Positions 33,325 to 42,592 of a stretch of DNA of 64,000 bases are shown here, piece after piece; the stretch's first letter is position 1; every line of letters starts with the position of its first letter. The notes under the pieces are model-generated. The model searched no databases. It saw nothing but the letters and a program-made list of their open reading frames with translations, and had not been told where the DNA came from. The position numbers and the translations under genes were made by a program. Source of the stretch: an uncultured Acidobacteriia bacterium (GTDB taxonomy: Bacteria; Acidobacteriota; Terriglobia; Bryobacterales; Bryobacteraceae); contig CAIQWJ010000030.1 in assembly GCA_903875575.1 (NCBI GenBank), positions 1 through 64,000 on the forward strand, written 5' to 3'.

Positions 33325-33849
33325 ATGGAGAGGAAACCAGCTGTGTCGCTCCGGGTAAGGATCTTCGCGCCACGTGCCTTGCAGGGGCGGGTGTTGCCGG
33401 TTGCGTTCGCGATTTTTATGGCGTCGGCGCTGGTTGCGACAGAAGACACGGCAGCGCTGCCTGATGGTACGGGGCGAGATGCGGTGGAGGCGGCCTGCAC
33501 CGTTTGCCATACGGTCGACAGAATTGTCCGGCAAAAACTGACGACGGACCAGTGGCGAGGAACACTTCGTGAAATGATCGAGAACGGTGCATCGCTCAAT
33601 CCGGATCAGTGGGAGCCGGTCATCGCATATCTGGCCAAGAACTTTGGGCCGGTGGCGAAGAGTGTCAACGTGAATACTGGATCCGCGCAGGAACTTTCGG
33701 CGGGGCTACAGCTTACAACTGCCGAAGCGGATGCGATCGTCGTGTACAGGAAGGTGAACGGACCTTTTCGGGACGTGACGGATTTAGGGAAGGTGCAGGG
33801 TGTGGATTGGAAGAAGATCGAGGGACAGAAAGAGCGGATCAGCTTTTGA
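33325..33849 (+). CDS. Exported cytochrome c fused to helix-hairpin-helix domain
   Basis: A 174-residue protein with an export signal (VAFAIFMASALVATE), a single haem-binding motif CTVCH at about residues 58-62, helices around WRGTLREMIENGASLNPDQW, and a C-terminal ComEA-like helix-hairpin-helix unit (VNVNTGSAQELSAGLQLTTA ... VYRKVNGPFRDVTDLGKVQG). A helix-hairpin-helix usually contacts DNA, which is unusual in a periplasmic haem protein. A paralogue lies at 39529-39981. It precedes the DUF1549/DUF1553 gene by 4 bases, so the two are probably co-transcribed. Confidence 0.85.
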   Translation: MERKPAVSLRVRIFAPRALQGRVLPVAFAIFMASALVATEDTAALPDGTGRDAVEAACTVCHTVDRIVRQKLTTDQWRGTLREMIENGASLNPDQWEPVIAYLAKNFGPVAKSVNVNTGSAQELSAGLQLTTAEADAIVVYRKVNGPFRDVTDLGKVQGVDWKKIEGQKERISF

Positions 33850-33853
33850 GCCT

Positions 33854-36800
33854 ATGAAAATGACATTGCCCGTCATCCTGCGTAATGCTTTAATTTCCTG
33901 CTGTGCGGCGATCCTGGTGGTCGCTTCCGCTTTCACTATCTCGGCGCAGCCTCAGACGAGCGTAAATTCGCCTGCGGTAAATTTTGACCGCGAGATTCGC
34001 CCAATTCTATCGAATTACTGCTTCCGGTGTCATGGGCCGGACGTCAGTTCCCGTGTGGGCGGTTTTCGTCTTGATCTCCGCGAGGAGGCGGTTAAGTCTC
34101 AGGTGATGGGCACACCTATAGTGCCTGGCGATTCCGATCACAGCGAGCTGATCTCCCGCGTCTTCTCAAAGGATTCGGGCACCGTAATGCCACCCGTGTA
34201 CGCGCATAGCGAGCTTTCATCAGTGCAGAAGGAGACTTTGCGGCGCTGGATCAGTCAGGGTGCGAAATATGAAAGTCATTGGTCTTACCAGGCGATCCTC
34301 AGGCCTGCGGTTCCGGCCACTGCCGCGAAGGTCGTCAATCCAATCGACGCCTTTGTGCATGCGCGTTTGGCGAAGGAAGGGCTGAAGCCATCGCCGGAAG
34401 CTGATCGGCGAACTATAATCCGACGTGTGTCGCTGGATCTCACGGGGCTACTGCCCTCGCCGGAGCAGGTGGCGGCATTTGAGGCTGATAAATCCGCTGA
34501 CGCATATGAGAAGGTAGTTGATCGCCTGCTGGCGTCTTCCGATTACGCGGAGCAGCAGGCGGTCCATTGGCTGGATGCCGTCCGATACGCCGATTCGGCC
34601 GGATTCCATAGCGATGGCAGCCGCCCGGTGTGGTTGTACCGGGACTATGTTCTTAAGGCGTTCCGGGATAACAAACCTTTTGATGAATTTACACGCGAGC
34701 AACTGGCTGGCGATCTGCTGCCAAACGCGACGATAGACCAAAAGATTGCAGCGGCGTATAATCGCCTGAGTCGCAGTTCCGCGGAAGGCGGGCTCCAGCC
34801 GAAGGAGTACTACGCCAAATACGGCGCCGACCGTGTTCGTGACTTCAGTACTGTGTGGCTGGGTACGAGCATGGGCTGCGCAGAGTGCCACAACCATAAA
34901 TTCGATCCTGTCCTGACAAAGGACTTTTACGCATTGAAGGCATTTTTCGCGGATATCAAAGAGGATGGGCTGGTTCAGGACGTGGGGCCCACGGCATTTG
35001 CTCCGAGGATGCTGGTTTACGCCCCTGGCCAAAAGGAGCCTATTGACGCGCTACAGGCGCAGATCGACGTGGCAAAGAAGAGCCTGGAGAAGCAGGCTGA
35101 GTCGCTAGTCAGCGACCAGCGGCAATGGGAGAAGGATGAGTTGGTTCGCTACATGTCCGGCGAACTCGCCTGGCAATTTCCCGTGCCCGTTGAGGCCTCG
35201 GCCAGTAAGGCAAGCCTGACTATTCAGAAAGCACCTATCGAGCAGGACCCGCGGACGCTTTCGACATCGATTTCGATGGGTGTGGGGATGATCAGCGTGG
35301 ACGGTCCGAATCCGGACAATGAGACGTACAACGTGACGATTCAACCCGGAGCGGGGAAATGGGCGAGTCTGGGTTTGGAGACTGGCCAGGACGATAGTCT
35401 TCCGGGTGCCAATATTTCGAGAGGTTCGGAACGGTTCGTCGTGACCGAGATCGAAGCCGAGTCCGGCGGGGTCAAATTGCCGTTTTCTTTCGCCTTCAGT
35501 GATACCGCGCCGGTGGCGGGATCCACTGCGATGGCGGCGATCGATGGCGACTCGAAGACTGGTTGGGCGATCGGCGCAGTTGCGCGCGGGCCGAAGACGA
35601 TGTTGATGTTGCGTTTCGCACGGCCCATTGTTACGGATGCTTCGACCAGAATCGTCGTGCATATTCATCAGGATTCGGAACTGCGTCGAGCCACCATTGG
35701 ACGGTTTCGCATCGCGATAGCACCCAGTGCTGGTACGTGGCCTGGCACGGGAGGCAGGAATGCCATCAGGAATGCGTTGGCTCGTGCGGATGTGTCTGTC
35801 GCGGCGCAGTCGCTTGTGGGCCCGGCACCCCTTGCGGTAGCGGGCGCGCCTAAGTCCGACGCTCCCGTGGTTGCCCCACCGCCTGCGCAGCACGATGGCA
35901 TTCCATCGAATCTGGCCTCGGCGCTGTTCTCGGTGCCGGACAAGCGGTCGGACGATCAGAAGAAGCTGCTTCTCGATTATTTCGAGTATTCGAATGCGCA
36001 GTTGCAGCCGGCACGCATCGAGCTTGCAAAGCTGGAGGCGAAACTGGCCATTCTGACGAGTCAGGTGCCTGAAGTTATGGTCACTGAGTCAGTAGAGCCT
36101 CGGGAGACGCGGGTATTGCCGCGGGGAAACTGGATGGATGAAACCGGCGAGATTGTGCAGCCGGCAATTCCGGAGTTTCTCGGGCGGATCGAAACAGGCG
36201 GTAAACGCGCGACTCGGCTCGATCTGGCCAACTGGCTGGTTTCGGACTCGAATCCCCTGACTGCGCGGGCTTTCGTGAACCGCATATGGCGCGAGTTGTT
36301 TGGCACTGGCATTTCGAAGAATCTGGAGGATCTGGGGTCACAGGGCGAGGCACCGGTGCACCCCGAATTGCTGGACTGGCTGGCGTCGGAGTTCATGAAA
36401 CCTGAGTACCAGGCGGTCGGCTCCCATCATTGGGATGTCAAGCATTTGCTGCGGACAATGGTGACGAGCGCGACCTACCGGCAATCATCGATCTCAAATC
36501 CGGAACTGGATAAGCGCGATCCGGACAACCGTCTGCTGTCGCGGCAGAGCCGTTTTCGTATTGGGGCGGAATCGGTACGCGATACGGCGCTGGAGATTTC
36601 TGGCTTGCTTGTGAAGCAGTTCGGCGGTGTCAGCGTCAGAACGTATGAGCCGGAGGGCTACCTGGCAGCGCTGAACTTTCCCAAGCGGGATTGGTCGGCC
36701 AGTCATGGGGATGACCTCTACCGGCGTGCGGTTTATACGCACTGGCAGCGCACCTTCCTGCATCCTTCGCTGCTGAATTTCGATGCGCCGACGCGGGAAG

Positions 36801-37177
36801 AATGTACCGTGAACCGGATCAACTCTAATACCCCGCTTCAGGCGCTTGACCTGCTGAATGATCCGATCTTTGTTGAGGCCGCTCGTGTCTTCGCCGAGAA
36901 CATTCTCGACAAGGGCGGCAAGACACCTGACGCACAACTGGCGTGGGCGCTGGAGCGAAGTCTGGAACGCAAGCCGACTCCGGCCGAACTGAAGGTGCTG
37001 CGGGATCTGTACAGGAATGCCGCGCTTCATTTCGAAAACGACAGCAAGGGGGCGGCGGAATTCCTCGCGATCGGTGATTCACCGGTTCCCGCGAATATGA
37101 AGCCTGCGGAACTGGCCACGATGACGACCGTTGCGAGGGTGATCCTCAATCTGCACGAAGCGATTACACGGGACTAA
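33854..37177 (+). CDS. DUF1549/DUF1553 protein with planctomycete-type cytochrome domain
   Basis: A 1,107-residue exported protein. After the signal (LISCCAAILVVASAFTISA) comes a PSCyt1 domain with the haem site NYCFRCHGPD. Next is DUF1549 (KPSPEADRRTIIRRVSLDLT; EQQAVHWLDAVRYADSAGFH; GCAECHNHKFDPVLTKDFYA, which has a second Cys-x2-Cys-His). A variable middle follows, possibly sugar-binding (SLGLETGQDDSLPG), and then DUF1553 (RVFPRGN-like RVLPRGNWMDETGEIVQPAI; LTARAFVNRIWRELFGTG; NSNTPLQALDLLND). Such proteins are always paired with a DUF1501 protein, as here. They are thought to act in periplasmic degradation of complex substrates, but the reaction is not known. The start at 33854 directly follows the previous gene. 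Confidence 0.92.
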   Translation: MKMTLPVILRNALISCCAAILVVASAFTISAQPQTSVNSPAVNFDREIRPILSNYCFRCHGPDVSSRVGGFRLDLREEAVKSQVMGTPIVPGDSDHSELISRVFSKDSGTVMPPVYAHSELSSVQKETLRRWISQGAKYESHWSYQAILRPAVPATAAKVVNPIDAFVHARLAKEGLKPSPEADRRTIIRRVSLDLTGLLPSPEQVAAFEADKSADAYEKVVDRLLASSDYAEQQAVHWLDAVRYADSAGFHSDGSRPVWLYRDYVLKAFRDNKPFDEFTREQLAGDLLPNATIDQKIAAAYNRLSRSSAEGGLQPKEYYAKYGADRVRDFSTVWLGTSMGCAECHNHKFDPVLTKDFYALKAFFADIKEDGLVQDVGPTAFAPRMLVYAPGQKEPIDALQAQIDVAKKSLEKQAESLVSDQRQWEKDELVRYMSGELAWQFPVPVEASASKASLTIQKAPIEQDPRTLSTSISMGVGMISVDGPNPDNETYNVTIQPGAGKWASLGLETGQDDSLPGANISRGSERFVVTEIEAESGGVKLPFSFAFSDTAPVAGSTAMAAIDGDSKTGWAIGAVARGPKTMLMLRFARPIVTDASTRIVVHIHQDSELRRATIGRFRIAIAPSAGTWPGTGGRNAIRNALARADVSVAAQSLVGPAPLAVAGAPKSDAPVVAPPPAQHDGIPSNLASALFSVPDKRSDDQKKLLLDYFEYSNAQLQPARIELAKLEAKLAILTSQVPEVMVTESVEPRETRVLPRGNWMDETGEIVQPAIPEFLGRIETGGKRATRLDLANWLVSDSNPLTARAFVNRIWRELFGTGISKNLEDLGSQGEAPVHPELLDWLASEFMKPEYQAVGSHHWDVKHLLRTMVTSATYRQSSISNPELDKRDPDNRLLSRQSRFRIGAESVRDTALEISGLLVKQFGGVSVRTYEPEGYLAALNFPKRDWSASHGDDLYRRAVYTHWQRTFLHPSLLNFDAPTREECTVNRINSNTPLQALDLLNDPIFVEAARVFAENILDKGGKTPDAQLAWALERSLERKPTPAELKVLRDLYRNAALHFENDSKGAAEFLAIGDSPVPANMKPAELATMTTVARVILNLHEAITRD

Positions 37178-37181
37178 GACT

Positions 37182-38618
37182 ATGCATAACGATCCAGGGC
37201 TATCTTTAAAGCGGCGCTCATTTCTGGGGCAGGGTATGGCCGGGCTGGGATTGATTGCGCTGAATTCCCTGATTGATCCCCGCATCGTTTCCGCGGCTGA
37301 GAGCACTGGTGAGAAATGGCAGGGCGCTATTAATCCCCGTCACTTTCCACCGAAGGCGAAACGCGTTATTTATCTCTACCAGGCGGGCGGCCCGTCGCAC
37401 CTGGAAACTTTCGACGACAAGCCAAAACTTCGTGAGATGCACGGCGGCGGCATGCCGGAGTCTTTCACCAAAGGTCAACAAATCGCGCAGTTGCAGGGAA
37501 AGACACTGACTTGCTACGGGCCGCAGCATGAGTTCGCCACGTTTGGAAAATCCGGGCAGCGAATTTGTAAACTATTTCCTCACATCGGCAGTGTGGCAGA
37601 TGACGTCTGCATTGTCCGTTCCATGTGGTCGGAGCAGATTAACCACGACACTGCACACATGTTCCTGAATACGGGCTCGATCATTGCCGGGCGTCCCAGC
37701 ATGGGCGCGTGGATGCTTTACGGGCTGGGCGCTGATACGGAAAACCTTCCTGGCTTCGTGGTTATGTTGTCAGCAGGCCGCGGCGGCCAGATGCAGCCGA
37801 TTTCCGCGCGTCAGTGGTCGGCTGGGTTTCTGCCCAGCAAGTTCCAGGGCGTCAAACTCAACTCCTACGGCAATCCGGTGCTGTATCTTGATAATCCTCC
37901 CGGAATTGATGCTGGTCTGCAGCGTCAGTCGATTGATGCTATCGGGGCGCTGGATCGTGACAGGTACAAGGTAGTAGAGGATCAGGAGATCCTGACCCGA
38001 ATTTCGCAATATGAAATGGCGTTCAAGATGCAGACCAGTGTGCCGGATCTGGTCGATATGAGCAGGGAGCCGCAGTCCGTGCTGGATGCTTACGGCGCAG
38101 TGCCTGGCGATGGCTCGTTTGCCTCGAACTGTCTGCTGGCACGGCGGCTTGCCGAGCGTGGCGTTCGGTTTATTCAGCTTTACCACCGGGATTGGGACCA
38201 TCATTCCGGTATCAAGGATGGCATTGAATTCAAGGCGGAGGAGGTGGACCGACCGACGGCTGCGCTGATCAACGATCTCAAACAGCGCGGCATGCTGGAA
38301 GATACGCTGGTCGTGTTTGGCGGAGAGTTTGGGCGCACGCCGATGTCTCAAGGCGGTGACGGACGCGACCACCACATCAAGACGTTTTCGTATATGCTGG
38401 CAGGCGGCGGCATCAAGGCCGGCATCGGTTATGGTGCCAGCGACGAACTGGGTTACGCCGCAGTAGAGAATCCGGTCAGTATTCATGACTTTCACGCAAC
38501 GATGCTGCGCGTGCTCGGCATTGACCATACCCGAATGACAGTCAAATATTCGGGTCTTGATGCGCGGTTGTCAGGTGTTGGGAATCAGGGCCAGGTTGTG
38601 ACCGATATACTGGCGTAA
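37182..38618 (+). CDS. Tat-exported DUF1501 protein
   Basis: A 478-residue protein with a twin-arginine signal (LKRRSFLGQGMAGLGLIALN). The body is of the DUF1501 family, an alkaline-phosphatase-like (sulfatase-superfamily) fold: VIYLYQAGGPSHLETFDDKP, IVRSMWSEQINHDTAHMFLN, FIQLYHRDWDHHSGIKDGIE and FGGEFGRTPMSQGGDGRDHH. The His/Asp clusters in these blocks suggest a metal centre. Tat export means it is folded, probably with cofactor, before crossing the membrane. It follows the DUF1549/DUF1553 gene by 4 bases; the two families nearly always occur together. Confidence 0.93.
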   Translation: MHNDPGLSLKRRSFLGQGMAGLGLIALNSLIDPRIVSAAESTGEKWQGAINPRHFPPKAKRVIYLYQAGGPSHLETFDDKPKLREMHGGGMPESFTKGQQIAQLQGKTLTCYGPQHEFATFGKSGQRICKLFPHIGSVADDVCIVRSMWSEQINHDTAHMFLNTGSIIAGRPSMGAWMLYGLGADTENLPGFVVMLSAGRGGQMQPISARQWSAGFLPSKFQGVKLNSYGNPVLYLDNPPGIDAGLQRQSIDAIGALDRDRYKVVEDQEILTRISQYEMAFKMQTSVPDLVDMSREPQSVLDAYGAVPGDGSFASNCLLARRLAERGVRFIQLYHRDWDHHSGIKDGIEFKAEEVDRPTAALINDLKQRGMLEDTLVVFGGEFGRTPMSQGGDGRDHHIKTFSYMLAGGGIKAGIGYGASDELGYAAVENPVSIHDFHATMLRVLGIDHTRMTVKYSGLDARLSGVGNQGQVVTDILA

Positions 38619-38619
38619 C

Positions 38620-39483
38620 ATGTCCTGCCGTCCGGAGATTCGCCGGGGTTCTTACCTGCGCAGTGTAATCGTTCTGCTTTGCGTGCTTTCGGTCGAGATG
38701 CCCGGGCAGGCGCAGAACAGCCAGTACAACCTTGCCGCGCCTCTGCAGATCACGGATACGAACTACGTGCACACGCCGGACCGGGATAATCCCGGCCGCG
38801 AAACGGCGGTAGTGACGTTTGTCGTCCGAAACGAATCTTCACGGCCGCTGGTGGCGTACTCAGTGCAGATTTCGGGAACGTTTCGCGACGGGACCACCAA
38901 ACGCATGTATGGTTGCGATGCCGATCTCACGGACGGGATTGACTGGCAGGTCAACAACGTCGGTTTCAAGCCGACTCCTCCTCTTGGTTCGGGCGCTACC
39001 CGGACATGTCGCTATGTTTTCGGGGCACGAGCCTTTTCGATGCCGATCTCGATTGCAGTCACGCCTCTCTATGCGGTCCTGGAAGACGGCACCGTTATGG
39101 GAGACCGTAGCAGCGCGATGCATAATTTCTTTGAAGCTCAAAGGGCGATGGCAGTAGTTTATGCCGGCCATCTGGCCGACCTGAGGGCTTTGGACCGCGC
39201 AACCCCGGAGAAGATTGCCGCTACGTTGGCAGCTATATCCAGCGATTACCAGCGCCCGGTTAAAGGCACCCCAGGTCCTGCTTCGAAAACCACGCCTGCG
39301 TTGGCTGCGGACTATGCAAAGCTGCAGATCGCCAGCGCTCTGGTCCACGTCAATCAAACGGTGGAATCGGAACACAGTACCCCGGAGGCTCGTGCGCGGG
39401 TTATCGCGGGATTACTGCGGCAGCATATTGCACAGATTCAAAGGCGCTACGACAGCGCCACGAAATACTCCAATCCAAGGTAG
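38620..39483 (+). CDS. Exported protein of unknown function
   Basis: A 287-residue protein with a signal peptide (SVIVLLCVLSVEMPGQAQ). An N-terminal beta-sandwich-like domain (VVTFVVRNESSRPLVAYSVQ; ISGTFRDGTTKRMYGCDADL; CRYVFGARAFSMPISIAVTP) has two cysteines that may form a disulfide. A helical C-terminal half follows (AATLAAISSDYQRPV; ARVIAGLLRQHIAQIQRRYD). No family is recognised. It starts one base after the DUF1501 stop and so belongs to that operon. Confidence 0.75.
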   Translation: MSCRPEIRRGSYLRSVIVLLCVLSVEMPGQAQNSQYNLAAPLQITDTNYVHTPDRDNPGRETAVVTFVVRNESSRPLVAYSVQISGTFRDGTTKRMYGCDADLTDGIDWQVNNVGFKPTPPLGSGATRTCRYVFGARAFSMPISIAVTPLYAVLEDGTVMGDRSSAMHNFFEAQRAMAVVYAGHLADLRALDRATPEKIAATLAAISSDYQRPVKGTPGPASKTTPALAADYAKLQIASALVHVNQTVESEHSTPEARARVIAGLLRQHIAQIQRRYDSATKYSNPR

Positions 39484-39528
39484 GCGCGGCGCATCCTCGT
39501 TTTTGGGTCGATTATCATAATAAAGCGT

Positions 39529-39981
39529 ATGCGGATTGCTTGCCCCGTTTTACTTTTCGTCTTCGCCCGCGCGGCGAGCGCACAGTTTCCGGACCTTCCC
39601 GGAAGAGACGTGACCCTTCGGGTTTGCGGCAATTGTCACGAGGCGGAGAGGGCTTCCGCCATGCGGCAGGGACAGGACGGCTGGGATGCGACGATGTCAG
39701 GAATGGTCTCCCGCGGCATGGCGATCAGCGATGCAGATTACGAGACTGTCCTGTCTTATCTCTCAAAGGCATTTCCGGCAGCGCGGCCCAAGCCTCTGAA
39801 TATCAATACTGCAAGCGCCATTGATCTCTCGACCGCGCTCTCGCTGTTCCAGAGTCAGGCTGTTGCGATCGTGGCGTACAGAGAGAAGAACGGCAAGTTC
39901 AGGACCCTTGAAGAACTTAAGAAGGTACCTGGGCTGGATTTCGCGAAGATCGAAGCGAAGAAAGACCGGATCGAATTCTGA
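39529..39981 (+). CDS. Exported cytochrome c-helix-hairpin-helix protein, second copy
   Basis: A 150-residue protein with a signal peptide (CPVLLFVFARAASA), haem motif CGNCH at about residues 34-38, helices around DGWDATMSGMVSRGMAISDA, and a C-terminal ComEA-like helix-hairpin-helix (LNINTASAIDLSTALSLFQS; YREKNGKFRTLEELKKVPGL). It has the same order and spacing as the protein at 33325-33849. The two copies bracket the DUF1549/DUF1501 pair, which suggests they supply or take electrons for it; that is inference. Confidence 0.85.
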   Translation: MRIACPVLLFVFARAASAQFPDLPGRDVTLRVCGNCHEAERASAMRQGQDGWDATMSGMVSRGMAISDADYETVLSYLSKAFPAARPKPLNINTASAIDLSTALSLFQSQAVAIVAYREKNGKFRTLEELKKVPGLDFAKIEAKKDRIEF

Positions 39982-39999
39982 TCTGCGGCGGGAGCACCG

Positions 40000-41283
40000 C
40001 TACTTCAGTTGCAGGGATGCCACCAGACTGCCGGTCTGACGCAGCAGGTCGAGGCGAGCGCGCTCCTGGCCGAACTGCGCATCGTAAAAAGCAATCCACT
40101 TTTCGCTTTCGTTGATTCGCGCCTGCTCTACCTCTCGTAGGGTGGCGCGACCGTCGTTGAGCTGATCCAGTACCAGCGTCAACTGATCCCTGGCCAGATC
40201 CAGGCCCTCCTTCGCCAGATCTGCGGCAAGTTTCGCGCGATCAATCCCGACATAACCCTGATGGACGCCCATCGCAATGCGATCTTTCACGGACTGCACT
40301 TCTACCCGCAGGCGCTGCTCGTCGGTATCCAACTGCGCGACGGCAGCCTTGATGCTGGAGCCGGCGAAGAGCGGCAGTTGTATGGAAGCGCCGATCTCGC
40401 CGTTATTCGCCTGATACTGGGCGAAGTATTTGTCGAGTCCGTTGTATTTTCCGAAGAGGGCATACTGGGCGACGAGATCGATTTGGGGCAGCTTTCTGGC
40501 CTCCGTGCCCTTGATTTCCAGGCCCTTGGCTATCATGGCTGATTCCAGGCGTTTCAGGTCAGGGCTTGCGGTCAGGGCCGCCTGGATCGCTGCCGCCTCG
40601 TCTCCCGTTGACGCGGCAAAGGCCTGATCGGCGGCAGACGGCACCACCAAATCTCCGGGCGTGTAACCCAGGGCGATTGCCAGATTCCGTTCCGACATAT
40701 CGCGATCCGCTTCCAGATTGCTGAGTCGCACCCGTGCCGCGGTCAGATTGTATTGTGCCTGGCGCACGTTGATGGGTAGTTCACGGCCACCATCGACGCG
40801 GACCTGAACGGTATCGAGCACTTTCTGGAAACTGGCGATCTGGTTACGTGCTGTCTCGATGAGTCGGTTCGCGCGGTCGGCATCCAGGTAGAGCCCGGCG
40901 ATCTGATAAGCAACTTCATCGCGTTTCTGTGCCGTGGCGAAGGTCGTGGTCCGCGCGAGTTCGCGCTGTTGCTGCACGGCGTAGCTCTGTGGCTTATTGA
41001 ACAGCGACTCCGTAATTTTGCCCTGGAGGATGGCCGGGGCGGAACCTTCAATGCTGAGCGGCATGCCATTGGTGTAGGCCATACCGGTTCCGATGCCGGC
41101 ATGCGGGTAGAAGGGATCCTGCGCAAGCCGAATGCCCTGGGTTGCTTTCAGTTCGTCGAGTTTGGCGAGAGTGATGTCAGGGTTTCGTCCGAGCCCGCGC
41201 TCGACGGCCTCCTTCATGGTCAGGGTAAAAGTCTCGGCTTGGCTCAGCGCGGCAAAGGCGGCGAGAAAACAAATGAGGCGCAT
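40000..41283 (-). CDS. TolC-family outer-membrane efflux channel
   Basis: A 427-residue outer-membrane factor. Signal peptide MRLICFLAAFAALSQAE; two OEP repeats with long coiled coils (TMKEAVERGLGRNPDITLAK; QRELARTTTFATAQKRDEVA ... and AAVAQLDTDEQRLRVEVQSV; REVEQARINESEKWIAFYDA). It would form the trimeric duct through the outer membrane for a tripartite exporter. The gene begins 3 bp after the MacB-like permease, so they form a unit; no periplasmic adaptor is seen beside them. Confidence 0.9.
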   Translation of the reverse strand: MRLICFLAAFAALSQAETFTLTMKEAVERGLGRNPDITLAKLDELKATQGIRLAQDPFYPHAGIGTGMAYTNGMPLSIEGSAPAILQGKITESLFNKPQSYAVQQQRELARTTTFATAQKRDEVAYQIAGLYLDADRANRLIETARNQIASFQKVLDTVQVRVDGGRELPINVRQAQYNLTAARVRLSNLEADRDMSERNLAIALGYTPGDLVVPSAADQAFAASTGDEAAAIQAALTASPDLKRLESAMIAKGLEIKGTEARKLPQIDLVAQYALFGKYNGLDKYFAQYQANNGEIGASIQLPLFAGSSIKAAVAQLDTDEQRLRVEVQSVKDRIAMGVHQGYVGIDRAKLAADLAKEGLDLARDQLTLVLDQLNDGRATLREVEQARINESEKWIAFYDAQFGQERARLDLLRQTGSLVASLQLK

Positions 41284-41286
41284 AAT

Positions 41287-42495
41287 CTATTCGTAACGTA
41301 AGGCTTCGGTCGGATTCAACTTTGATGCCCGGCTGGCAGGCAAAATGCCGAAAACCAAGCCAACCAGGCTGGAGACGGTGAAGGCAATCACGATGGACCA
41401 GATGGAAATCGGAATGTCCAGATTGTCTACAAAGAAACGTACGCTCAAGGGCATGGCTACTCCCAGAATGATGCCGACCGTGCCGCCGGAGAGGCTGATC
41501 AAAACGGCTTCCAGGAGAAACTGCATCAGGATGTCCCGTCGCGGTGCCCCGATGGCCTTGCGAATGCCGATCTCGCGGGTTCGTTCCGTCACCGTGACCA
41601 GCATGATATTCATGATTCCGATTCCAGAGATGACCAGTGCGATGGCCGAAACCAGCACAAGAACCAGCGTCAGGACGACCGCGATGCTTTTGGCTGCGGC
41701 CAGGATCGCGCCGAGGTTTTCCACTTTGTAAGTAGCACCCACGCGATGGCGACTCTGCAGGATTTCCTGAACCTCGGCGGTAACGGACTCGACATCCGCC
41801 GGGTTGCGAACCTGGACGTAGAGCGGATCGATGCGGTCCACCGGTACAAAGTACTGCTGAACCGTGATCGGGATCAGCACGGTCTTATCATTCAGTTCCG
41901 ACTGTCCGAAGGTGTCGACCTTCTCTTTGAAAGTGCCGATTACCGTGAACTGCAGCCCCCGGATCTTAATCGTCTGGCCAACTGCGGCGCTTTGGCTGCC
42001 GTAGATGCTGACGGCCAGTTTTTCGGTAAGAAGCGCGACTTTCTGCCGGAGGCTTGTATCGCTGGCATCCAGGAAGCGACCTGCGAGAACTGCGATGTTC
42101 CGAACGGGCTTATAGTACTCATCGGAGCCGATCACCAGCAGACGTTGCTCTCGTCCGTTGATGAACATGGAATCGTAGTTACTTTCAATTCCCGTGGCGG
42201 CAGTGATGCGCGCGGCCAGTTGTTCGCGAATCGCCTGAATGTCGCCGCTCTTGATATAGTCGCCGCTTACTTCAGCGGAGGAGGATTGGGTGCCGATTTC
42301 GTAGGAGGCGAAGACCATATTGGAACCCACGCCCTCGATCTGATCGAGAATGTAGTCCTGACTGGTCAGCGAAATCGTGACGACGAGAATGACGGAGGCA
42401 GTGCCAATCACCATGCCCAGGGCGGTCAGCAGCGAGCGCACCGGGTTGTGGCGCAGGGCCAGCATACTGAATCGAAGTGCTTCACCGAATTGCAC
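41287..42495 (-). CDS. MacB/FtsX-type ABC permease
   Basis: A 402-residue permease of the MacB/LolC type: N-terminal helix (LRFSMLALRHNPVRSLLTAL, then GMVIGTASVILVVTIS), a large periplasmic domain (residues about 45-270; GSNMVFASYEIGTQSSSAEV), then three helices (SIAVVLTLVLVLVSAIALVI; AVLISLSGGTVGIILGVAMP; IVIAFTVSSLVGLVFGILPA). GTG start. There is no fused or adjacent ATPase and no MacA adaptor in the window. Paired with TolC, it probably exports a peptide or lipoprotein-like cargo, with its ATPase encoded elsewhere. Confidence 0.88.
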   Translation of the reverse strand: MQFGEALRFSMLALRHNPVRSLLTALGMVIGTASVILVVTISLTSQDYILDQIEGVGSNMVFASYEIGTQSSSAEVSGDYIKSGDIQAIREQLAARITAATGIESNYDSMFINGREQRLLVIGSDEYYKPVRNIAVLAGRFLDASDTSLRQKVALLTEKLAVSIYGSQSAAVGQTIKIRGLQFTVIGTFKEKVDTFGQSELNDKTVLIPITVQQYFVPVDRIDPLYVQVRNPADVESVTAEVQEILQSRHRVGATYKVENLGAILAAAKSIAVVLTLVLVLVSAIALVISGIGIMNIMLVTVTERTREIGIRKAIGAPRRDILMQFLLEAVLISLSGGTVGIILGVAMPLSVRFFVDNLDIPISIWSIVIAFTVSSLVGLVFGILPASRASKLNPTEALRYE

Positions 42496-42592
42496 GAGTG
42501 TTCCGAGGCCTCTCTTTCAACTTTAGTGCATGGAAGTCTGGCGGCTGTGTTCCGTTCGCCGTGCTATCCTCACCCCAACACCCGCATTTCTT
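42496..42592. promoter_or_regulatory. Divergent promoter region, permease / zwf
   Basis: A 97-bp gap between divergent genes. For the dehydrogenase a TATCCT -10 box lies about 25 bases before its ATG at 42593, which would give a leader of only about 19 bases without a Shine-Dalgarno sequence. No clear -35 is seen. Confidence 0.35.
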
